Source of the DNA: Paenibacillus pectinilyticus
Lineage (GTDB): Bacteria > Bacillota > Bacilli > Paenibacillales > NBRC-103111
Assembly (NCBI RefSeq): GCF_001700435.1
Contig: NZ_LYPC01000027.1
Coordinates: 186,380-250,379, forward strand
Direction: 5' to 3'
DNA: 64,000 bases
Numbering within the stretch: position 1 is the first letter of the stretch; each line of letters starts with the position of its first letter. This document shows positions 27,201-32,936 of the stretch, one piece after another. The position numbers and the translations under genes were made by a program. The notes below the pieces were generated by a model. That model worked only from the letters and a program-made list of their open reading frames with translations, ran no database searches and was not told the DNA's origin.

Positions 27201-27922
27201 GTCCGATTTGCGTCTCCTTCCTGAGCGCTGAATAAGGCTCTGCCGCCTAACGCACCTGTGACAGGTGTGGCAAAGCCGGTGATCGTGGTATTGACAGGGG
27301 GAGAGGTAGACTGAACGAGCACGGCACCGACCCGAAGTGACATATTTCGGAAAGGCAAACTGGTGTTCTGAAGGATAACGGCTAGCGTCCAACCAGCATG
27401 ATTGGCTGTTGGATCACTGGGAATAACAATGGTTCCTACAACACTCCCAGTTGTATAGGTGCCAGCCATTCCTTGCTGAACGAGTGAAGTAACGGCAGCT
27501 GATCGCGTATACCCAGAAGCGCCTCCACCTAGGTCGAATTCACTACTCGTGGCTGAATCAGGTGTCACACTAAAGGTGCCCGCGGGCGTAGTGAAACTGA
27601 CGGGGTTATTAATAGCCGCACTTAAATTCACCGTGCCATTAATATAGGTCCCGCCCCAAATTAGCTCCGCATACAAGATGGTACTACCTGTAGGAAGTGT
27701 TAAGATGGCTGATGAGTTGTTCTGTGTATAAAGACTGGTTGTACCTGAGGGATAGGTTCCGTATTTTAGCGCGGTATTCGTGGTCGTAAAAGCACCAATG
27801 CTGTCTAGTGTTCCCGGTTGACCTGCAGTATCGGATCGACTTAGGCCAAGTGTATTCCCGGTGAACGTAATCGCGCCAGTTGCATTAAGTGTGGCCCTGA
27901 CGACGAAAGCGATGATTGTCAC
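21203..27922 (-). CDS. Giant DUF11 repeat protein (2239 residues)
   Basis: An N-terminal domain of about 345 residues (GAITFTGNTLGLS near residue 16, AELIWGGTYI near 85) is followed by 15 DUF11 repeats of about 130 residues, the last cut short. Each repeat opens with xKSxxxxxAxVGDxxxYxxxVxNxG. From the third repeat on, two types alternate: one ends near FTSGxFSxxxxSNTVTTPV, the other near TYxPPDGRxxxGxVxSN, giving a paired super-repeat. No signal peptide, membrane span or anchor is visible. The start is the GTG at 27922, whose AGGGGG is directly adjacent; a TAG two codons upstream rules out an earlier start. DUF11 proteins are usually surface structures; the role here is unknown. Confidence 0.85.
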   Translation of the reverse strand: MTIIAFVVRATLNATGAITFTGNTLGLSRSDTAGQPGTLDSIGAFTTTNTALKYGTYPSGTTSLYTQNNSSAILTLPTGSTILYAELIWGGTYINGTVNLSAAINNPVSFTTPAGTFSVTPDSATSSEFDLGGGASGYTRSAAVTSLVQQGMAGTYTTGSVVGTIVIPSDPTANHAGWTLAVILQNTSLPFRNMSLRVGAVLVQSTSPPVNTTITGFATPVTGALGGRALFSAQEGDANRTGDQALFGPTSASLVALSGPNNFATNFFASQINNDAGNLNTTGTFGSLNQINGTPGTNISGGRQGWDITNVDISARLINNQSSAILQLTTSGDAYVVNANGIQVDINAPKINVTKSANVSGTVLGDTITYTVTTSNTGTASAASIVLSDALPAGSTFVAGSVVVAGVAKPTFDITSGAPLGSLAFGSSITVTYKATITSIPSPSQVANTANAAFTFQSVAGGNVITGVIPSNTVTTPVYAPKIAIVKSANTANGSVGSNVTYTLQVSNTGNIGAIVTVSDNIPSGTAYIANSFKVNGVAVPGANPVTGVNIGTVAAGGTSTVTFDILIQVLPSPSQLINKANSTYTFQPPDGRTINGSADSNTLTIPVRLPSVNAVKSTTVIDAVVGDTFTYSTSITNSGTESVTNVILTDAVPAGAVFVSGSVVVGGVSKPTAVPGGGITVGTIAAGGSVTVTFQVTVTSLPASFQLANQAGISYSSGTFNGTTLTNTVTTPVYQPQVSVTKSINSTNATVGDTLTYTLLVKNQGNIAVLPTIVDTISPSTTFVAGSVTINGVSSPASNPALGIQPGSLAANATTTITFQVILVNLPSPPRLTNQATANYTYQPPDGRTLSGSVISNTTDIPASAPNLTSTKSVSQTYAAIGDLLTYSVDIKNTSPVQVSNVVLNDIVPTGATFQSGSVTVDGIAKPSADPNAGFTIGSLGANVTTHVVFKALVTSVPSPPQLDNHANTSFTSGLFSGSVTSNTVTTFIQQPIVSLNKSATPSPAVLGDLIAYTIVVQNSGSTSANVTIFDNIPAGTTFVVNSVIVDNAPMPGVDPVSGIPIGTLPVGATRTVMFEVNVISLPTPQQIVNQATAGYTFTTTDGRTLSGSGISNTVTVPVSAPNVIAMTTSNVSTAVQGDTVTYTIVVTNQGIENVNHVILTSVADPSTSFLPGSVFVNGVNLPSADPSTGIPIGILAPGAPATVTFEVKITMPTPQIVNQSAVSFTSGTFSGSSNSNNVVTPVIQPNMAAVKSANTVNATVGDTVLYTIVVSNTGNLQGDVTVTDTIPTGTSFVLNSALVDGTPQPGADPITGIHAGIIAPGASKSVSFSVLVNTLPSPQVLSNTGTATYTFMPPDGRLITRSVLSNTVSFPVSSPNVQVAKSTTSTALTVGDTITYSTVITNSGIASVSNVLFSDPIPAGGTFVPGSVVIVGAPTPVVPPNPANGISLGSIAAGGSVTVSFNVLVTSLPSPASFSNQSSVSFTSGAFSSTTFSNTVTTPIYQPIVSVLKGSNTLNAQVGDTIVYSLNVSNTGNYPASVILSDTIPASTTFLVNSVFVGNLPWPGADPASGFSIGTVNPGDTIPVSFSVVIDTLPNPQVLINTGTANYSFTLPDNRTFNRSVQSNSVTISVSAPDVLIVKSTTVTDAVIGDIIPYTFVITNAGIASIQNVVFSDPLPSGESFIPGSVVITGAPTPPVPPNPVSGIGLGTIAAGGVVTITFNVQVVALPNPAQLNNQGSVSFTSGVFSATAFSNVLTTPVYQAILAAVKSSSTTNATIGDMVIYSISVTNSGNIPASVSLTDSIPNGTTFQPNSVVINGTTQPGADPSVGIPYTSNPGATDVISFAVVITSLPTPQTIVNTATANFTFIPPDGRIITGTVNSNTVTIPVSAPNVNIVKSSPATDAVVGDIVMYSAVVTNSGITTVNQVQFFDQMPASTSFVPGSVTINGVTAANANPANGISLGSILPSNSVTVTFKVTVTALPASQNLTNQSSANFTTGVFAASAFSNTVTIPVYQPIISVVKSANTTNATVGDTVVYNLTVLNTGNLPANATVFDTIPTGTDFIPNSVFVNGVPQPGVDPATGINAGTIPAGGSVNVQVTLSVTVDALPSPQLLSNQATANYTYSPPDGRQLSGTVNSNVLVIPVSAPNVNVVKSSNVIDAIVGDIITYTVVVTNSGIETVNNVVLTDPIPTGTTFVTGSVTVDGIVKPTLNPGTGVPIGSIPAGGSVTVTFEVTVV

Positions 27923-28046
27923 CCCCTAGATGAATCCGTTCACCTAGATGCCGGTGAGTAAACGGGTTGAGTTGGATAGGAAATTAGACCGATGGTGTTA
28001 AGATATGAGCTTAATTCGAAAACATGATCATTTACAGGGAAAAAAA

Positions 28047-28790
28047 TTAGCGGGATGATTTTGGTTTCTTCTTAGGCGTCACTTTTGATTTTTCGGGGGT
28101 TGGCAGGGGACTGTTGTTTGTTGTCGTATCGTCAGGAACAGTGGATTCAGCGGGAACTTCTGGTAAAGGCGTTTGAAGTCGCAGTGAGGAGACTCGGTCT
28201 GGCTCAAAATAAGATTGATGGCAGATCCGATGCCATTCCTTAACTGGAATCTCTTGTTTCAACACAACAAAATGATACATAATTTCGCTAATTAGATTCG
28301 GTTGAACATACTGTAACATATCCAATTCATCTTGCTCGTACAACGTAGTGGAATAGGGCGGTTCGTAAAAAAATTCCATACGGATCAGGCGGAAATCATA
28401 GGGTACCTTCTCATTGTTGTAGTCGGGGACTGGGGGACAGACCTGGCCGCCTGGCGGTTGAAGAAACGAATTGGTGAAATAACGCGGGGTATATTCATCA
28501 AATTTATGCTTCAAGTACGGGTTAGACACATGCCGAAAATGGTGCGCGTACGGTGCCAGCACACATACGATGGCTTTGTGACTGCAGATGCGATAGATGT
28601 CTGATAAGACCGCTGGAAGATCAGTCACATACGGCAGACTGCGACTCGCCATCACAAATTCAACAGTGTTGTCGGGCAGTGGAATACCACTGTCTATGTC
28701 ACATAGCAAATCAACACCAGGAGCGTCCACCTTATCAATACCAAAGAAGTTTATATGTTTATGATCGCCACAGCCTAGATCTAGATGCAT
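28047..28790 (-). CDS. SAM-dependent class I methyltransferase
   Basis: 247 residues from ATG 28790, with AGGAGGAATC upstream; an earlier in-frame start at 28844 lacks support. Motif I is LDLGCGDHKH at residues 3-12, then GIDKVDAPGVDLLCDID with the acidic ribose-binding residue, and a core strand EFVMASRSLPYV, as in methyltransferase_11-type enzymes. The C-terminal tail is Pro/Thr-rich and ends in a basic stretch (KVTPKKKPKSSR). The target is unknown. It lies 124 bases upstream of the giant DUF11 gene on the same strand, so the two may be co-expressed. Confidence 0.78.
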   Translation of the reverse strand: MHLDLGCGDHKHINFFGIDKVDAPGVDLLCDIDSGIPLPDNTVEFVMASRSLPYVTDLPAVLSDIYRICSHKAIVCVLAPYAHHFRHVSNPYLKHKFDEYTPRYFTNSFLQPPGGQVCPPVPDYNNEKVPYDFRLIRMEFFYEPPYSTTLYEQDELDMLQYVQPNLISEIMYHFVVLKQEIPVKEWHRICHQSYFEPDRVSSLRLQTPLPEVPAESTVPDDTTTNNSPLPTPEKSKVTPKKKPKSSR

Positions 28791-28900
28791 GATGATTCCT
28801 CCTGACGAATGGAAAAGAGACTCTGTTCTATAATGTATGGCCAAGTTGAAAGGGAGTCTCTGCGTAAGCCTATCGGAGGAAATTATTTTGTCCGAATAAC

Positions 28901-28936
28901 TGAAAACGTCGTCCCTCCGTGATGGAGGAGACGACG
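28901..28936 (-). terminator. Terminator of the second sugar transporter operon
   Basis: On the minus strand CGTCGTCTCCTCC pairs with GGAGGGACGACG and is followed by TTTTC. It lies nine bases after the permease stop at 28945. Confidence 0.85.
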
Positions 28937-28944
28937 CCTATCTT

Positions 28945-29820
28945 TTACCCTTTGACAGCACCAATCATGACGCCTTTTACGAAGTACTTTTGAACAAAAG
29001 GATAGAGAACTAGAATCGGCACAGAGGCTACCATGATGGTGGCATATTTGATTGTTTCTCCAAGCTGGAACTGATCGGCCGCATTCGCTCCGGCAGACAT
29101 GGCATCCGTATTGTTCGCAATTAAGATTTCCCTGAGGGTGAGCTGCAACGGATACAAATCTCGGTTCTTCAGGAAGATGGAGGCGTAGAACCAGCCATTC
29201 CATTTCTCAACGGCATAGTACAAGATCATAACGGCAATGACAGGCATAGACAGCGGAATAACGATTTTGAAAAGGATGTGGAAATGGTTGGCACCGTCGA
29301 TCTTGGCGGATTCTTCCAGGCTTTCAGGAACCGCCATAAAGGCCGTACGCATAATAATTAAATTGAACGTATTCACCGCGAATGGTAAAATTGTTGCCCA
29401 CAAGGAGTCGATTAATCCGACCCCTTTCACGACGAGATACATCGGGATAAGGCCACCGCTGAAGAACATGGTGAGCACGACGATGAACATGAAGACCTTG
29501 TTCCACATGACATTTCTTCTAGAAAGCACATAAGCGCCTAAGGCTGTGACGATTAAGTTCGTGGCAACGCCAAAAACGAGGATAAATAAGGTATTGCGAT
29601 AGCCTTTTAGAATTGCGGGATTGTGGAAGACACTCTTGTAAGCTTCCAAGCTGAAGCCAAGCGGTCGATATAAGAAGCCTTTATGGGTAAGCAGTTGAGC
29701 GCCGTCGCTGATGGAAGAGAAGGCAACATAGATGAGTGGATACAAGGTTAACACGACTAATAGCAGTAATAGAACATGGTTAATGGTGATGAACACTCTG
29801 TCTGAAAAGTTGATTTTCAT
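28945..29820 (-). CDS. CUT1 ABC transporter permease (LplC/YtcP type)
   Basis: 291 residues with about six spans, opening with VFITINHVLLLLLVVLTLYPLIYV. The EAA loop is LEESAKIDGANHFHILFKIVIPLSMP (about residues 183-208). The C-terminus FVKGVMIGAVKG is the signature ending of the LplC/YtcP subgroup. It pairs with the permease at 29836. Members of this subgroup import complex oligosaccharides such as rhamnogalacturonan fragments or alginate-like sugars. No ATPase is encoded nearby. Confidence 0.93.
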   Translation of the reverse strand: MKINFSDRVFITINHVLLLLLVVLTLYPLIYVAFSSISDGAQLLTHKGFLYRPLGFSLEAYKSVFHNPAILKGYRNTLFILVFGVATNLIVTALGAYVLSRRNVMWNKVFMFIVVLTMFFSGGLIPMYLVVKGVGLIDSLWATILPFAVNTFNLIIMRTAFMAVPESLEESAKIDGANHFHILFKIVIPLSMPVIAVMILYYAVEKWNGWFYASIFLKNRDLYPLQLTLREILIANNTDAMSAGANAADQFQLGETIKYATIMVASVPILVLYPFVQKYFVKGVMIGAVKG

Positions 29821-29835
29821 CCTAGTTCCTCCTTC

Positions 29836-30765
29836 CTACCATAAGCTGTTTTCACTGATTCGTTTACTAATTCTATTGGCTGTTACAAGCAGAGCAAGAT
29901 TGATCACCGAATTGAAGAGGCCTACAGCAGAGGAGAAGCTCCATCCGAATTCGAGCAAACCTTTGCGATAAACGAAGGATGAGATAACATCGGCGGTATC
30001 GTAGGTGCTTGGGTTGTAGAGCAGGATGATTTTCTCGAATCCGACATTGAGTAGATTACCCATTCGAAGAATGAACATGATTGAGATAGTTGGTAGAATG
30101 CCTGGCAGGGTGATATGCCAAATCGATTTCAGTCGGGTGGCCCCATCCATGCGGGCAGCTTCATACTGCTCCTGATCGATACTCATAAGCGCAGCTAGAT
30201 AAATGATCGATTCCCAGCCAATTTTTTGCCAAATTTCCGATAAAATATATATGGTTCGAAACAGCTCAGGCTTCTGGAGCATTGCTGTATCATTCGCGCC
30301 AAAGTAGGTCAGTAACGTATTCACTAAGCCGCCATTATTCGTGAAATCCTTAATCATTCCGGCGATGACGATAAGTGAAATAAAGTAGGGCATATACGTA
30401 ACCGTTTGCACAAAACGTTGGAATTTCTTATTCGTTAGTTCATTAATCAGAATCGCCAGGATAATAGGGGCAGGAAATTCAAAACAAAGGGAATAAAGAG
30501 AAATGATGACCGTATTTTTCAGAATCCGCCAGAAGTAGTAACTGGTAAAGAAATCATGGAAATTCTGAAAGCCAATCCAGGGGCTCCCGAGAATCCCTTT
30601 GATCGGGGTGTACTCTTTAAAAGCAATTAAGGCTCCATACATCGGCGCGTAGTGGAAAGTAAAGTAGTAAGCCAATACGGGAACCATCATGAGGTAAAGG
30701 TATTTATTTAACAGAAAATCGCGTTTAAAGCGTACAGGAAAGCTAACCGCCGCTGGTTTACGCAT
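29836..30765 (-). CDS. CUT1 ABC transporter permease (LplB/YteP type)
   Basis: 309 residues, six spans. It shows the LplB-type N-terminus (FLLNKYLYLMMVPVLAYYFTFHYAPMYGALIAFKEY) and EAA loop (YEAARMDGATRLKSIWHITLPGILP, about 206-230). GGAGAG precedes its start; the downstream permease begins 15 bases after its stop. It lies after the binding-protein gene and a strong stem-loop, so its expression may be lower than that of the binding protein. Confidence 0.93.
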   Translation of the reverse strand: MRKPAAVSFPVRFKRDFLLNKYLYLMMVPVLAYYFTFHYAPMYGALIAFKEYTPIKGILGSPWIGFQNFHDFFTSYYFWRILKNTVIISLYSLCFEFPAPIILAILINELTNKKFQRFVQTVTYMPYFISLIVIAGMIKDFTNNGGLVNTLLTYFGANDTAMLQKPELFRTIYILSEIWQKIGWESIIYLAALMSIDQEQYEAARMDGATRLKSIWHITLPGILPTISIMFILRMGNLLNVGFEKIILLYNPSTYDTADVISSFVYRKGLLEFGWSFSSAVGLFNSVINLALLVTANRISKRISENSLW

Positions 30766-30800
30766 AATAACTCTCCTTTCGCCGCAGAAATTAAAAGCGT

Positions 30801-30824
30801 GGGGGGAGAGCTAAGCAGCTCCCC
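30801..30824 (-). terminator. Intercistronic stem-loop after binding-protein gene
   Basis: GC-rich hairpin in the 74-base gap between binding protein and permease; on the minus strand GGGGAGCT pairs with AGCT(C)TCCCC across a short loop. No T-run follows directly, so it is more likely an mRNA stability or partial termination element. Confidence 0.5.
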
Positions 30825-30839
30825 GCCCCTTGGTACCTA

Positions 30840-32504
30840 TTATCTCTTGTTGTAACGATCCAACGATGCTTTCTTAATTTCGATCGCGCGGCTTAATTTC
30901 ACAGAGTTGAATTTCTCTACATACTTGTCAAAGCTATCAACAGGCTCTGTCCCTAAGATGATTTTGAGCGTCATTTCATCCACGAGCGTGTTCAGATCTG
31001 TCATGATTTTCGCAAGCTCTGTACTTTCTTCTGGTGTTGCTGTAATTGGCGGCAATTTGTGTTTATCTACGTTGGTTTTGGACCAAGTGGTTACGGCATC
31101 ACGCTGTGTTTGCATCGCTAAATATTGTTCAATGTAACGTTTGTCTTGGACGAACGGACCATTGTAGTTACCGCGGATATAGAGGGATAGGGCTTGTGCA
31201 GGAGCTAGTTTATCCGGGTTGTTCATGACTAAATCAGTGTATTTCGGATAGTTGTTCTCCATTTTGTAGGAAGTACCTTCTGTTCCGAAGTTGAAGAACA
31301 TGTGACCTGCATCGGAGTAACCATAATCGAGCAGCTTCGCTGCAGTTTCAATATTTTTGGAAGAAGCCGTAATCGCTACTGATCCGCCTGGTGCATTCGC
31401 AGGGTCTTTCTGACCGTAGAACGGCACGTCGCCTTTCTTAAGAACAGGATATGGAGCGCCAATGAGCACGCCTTTAGGATCTTTAGCTGTAATGAGCGGC
31501 TGCCATTTGCCGATACCGCCGCCAGCATTCGCTACAGTTACGCCCGTTGCACCTGAAGCCATGTTGGCATCCAAAGCTTTGCCGTCGGCTGTTGCGAAGT
31601 TTTTATCAATTAAGCCTTCTGCATACCATTTGTGGAAGGTTGCGAGATAGTCTTTGAAGCCTTTCTCAGCGGGACCGAATTTAATGGCGCCGCTATCGTC
31701 GATGTAGAAATCACGAACGACATTGAAAGCTTCAGCGAAGGCACCGTTGCCTGATTCTTGGAAAGGTCTAGGCACACTGACGACGGAGAATGCGGCTGTT
31801 GCGCCTTTTTTCTCTTTGAATGCCTTGAGTGTTGTGTACCAATCATCGATGGTTTGTGGAACTGGAAGGCCAAGATCATCCAACCAATCCTTCCGAATGA
31901 TCGGTCCTTGATAGACGCGCAGATAATCGTCGCCGCGGATGAAAGGGAACACATAGTAGCTGCCGTTATCTGTTTTAACTTGTTTATCTACATCGGGATG
32001 CTCTTTCAAATACTTCTTCAAATTCGGAGCAAATTTATCGATCGTATCATTTAATTTTAAGATATATCCGTCTTTAATGGCTTTCTCAGGACCGCCAGGG
32101 AAATCCCCTTGCCAGTTATATTCGATCATATCAGGCAGATCGCCAGTTGCTAACAAAACGTTCAGTGATTGTGTAGTTTGGTTCGTCGGTGGTGCTGTGA
32201 ATTTGAGAGGAACACCTGTGACCTTTTGCCAATTTTGAAAGAAGGGGATATCGGCATGTGTTGCTTTGACCCCAGTTACGTTGCCGGGCAGCTCACCCCA
32301 GTAAGTTAGGGTTTTGTCCGATTTAAGCGGATATGTAGCAGCAGTTGCTCCACTCGGAGTTGTTGTCGTTGTTGTACCCGCAGAAGCCGCCGGGCTTGGG
32401 CTGTTCGTGGATGTGGATGAATTAGAAGAACAAGCTACAACTAAACTTCCCATTAAAGATGTGGTTACCAACATGGTGAACATTTTTTTGCTGTTTCTTT
32501 TCAT
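30840..32504 (-). CDS. Extracellular solute-binding lipoprotein (LplA/YtcQ type)
   Basis: 554 residues. The lipoprotein signal peptide ends in SLVVACSS (lipidation Cys near 25), then a Ser/Thr/Ala-rich linker to about residue 60. The body is a long family 1 binding protein with features of the LipO/YtcQ group: LPDMIEYNWQGDFPGG, NFGTEGTSYKMENNYPKY and a C-terminal SFDKYVEKFNSVKL helix. TTGAGGAGGT precedes ATG 32504. It is the first gene of a three-gene importer operon under the AraC-type sensor at 32937. Confidence 0.93.
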   Translation of the reverse strand: MKRNSKKMFTMLVTTSLMGSLVVACSSNSSTSTNSPSPAASAGTTTTTTPSGATAATYPLKSDKTLTYWGELPGNVTGVKATHADIPFFQNWQKVTGVPLKFTAPPTNQTTQSLNVLLATGDLPDMIEYNWQGDFPGGPEKAIKDGYILKLNDTIDKFAPNLKKYLKEHPDVDKQVKTDNGSYYVFPFIRGDDYLRVYQGPIIRKDWLDDLGLPVPQTIDDWYTTLKAFKEKKGATAAFSVVSVPRPFQESGNGAFAEAFNVVRDFYIDDSGAIKFGPAEKGFKDYLATFHKWYAEGLIDKNFATADGKALDANMASGATGVTVANAGGGIGKWQPLITAKDPKGVLIGAPYPVLKKGDVPFYGQKDPANAPGGSVAITASSKNIETAAKLLDYGYSDAGHMFFNFGTEGTSYKMENNYPKYTDLVMNNPDKLAPAQALSLYIRGNYNGPFVQDKRYIEQYLAMQTQRDAVTTWSKTNVDKHKLPPITATPEESTELAKIMTDLNTLVDEMTLKIILGTEPVDSFDKYVEKFNSVKLSRAIEIKKASLDRYNKR

Positions 32505-32903
32505 GTGTTGACCTCCTCAAAGTTTTTCGCCAAAAAAACTGGCATCGTAAGCAGTACGGAAATCGGTGGTATCTACTTGAAAACCAGGCATCGGAAGTCA
32601 CTGTTGTTGGTTGCCTGTGCTATGCCTTTACTATATGGTAACGCTTACATTTTGGGTATCTTGAAAAACTCCAATGGCTTCTCGATAATCACGAAAATAC
32701 TCTACAAAATATCCAATCCTTTCATGAAAAAAGCCAATTTAACGTTTTTTTACCACATTAGAAAGTATAACTTTTCGGTTCCCGAAAACGTCTTGATAAT
32801 TGGCGATAAAAACTACCTATAAAACGCGGTCGCACATCCTCGAAGGACTTCGATAGAAGTTTTTCTCACGTATTTACATCGATAAAATGAGCGAAAGGAT
32901 AAC
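32505..32903. other. Intergenic control region of the second sugar operon
   Basis: About 400 bases between the binding-protein gene and the terminator of the upstream regulator. It holds a cre-like box at 32636-32649 next to TATAGT (minus strand), which could be a -10 hexamer. An open frame on the plus strand here has no ribosome binding site and no recognisable protein. Confidence 0.55.
32636..32649 (-). promoter_or_regulatory. cre-like box
   Basis: Minus strand TGTAAGCGTTACCA fits the cre consensus at all but one weak position. It directly precedes TATAGT, so CcpA binding would overlap the promoter. The gene start is about 130 bases downstream. Confidence 0.5.
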
Positions 32904-32929
32904 AAAAAGGGCAGCTATTTCGCCGCCCC
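32904..32929 (-). terminator. Terminator of the AraC-type sensor gene
   Basis: On the minus strand GGGCGGC pairs with GCTGCCC (one G-U pair) and runs into five T residues, seven bases after the stop at 32937. Confidence 0.8.
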
Positions 32930-32936
32930 CGCCTAT

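Noticed and set aside
21203-27922. CRISPR-like periodicity
   Set aside because: The periodic sequence is in frame, about 390 bases per unit, and encodes DUF11 domains; there are no short repeat/spacer units.
32505-32822. 105-codon plus-strand frame upstream of the binding-protein gene
   Set aside because: It covers the minus-strand promoter and cre-like box, has no ribosome binding site and no family-like sequence.
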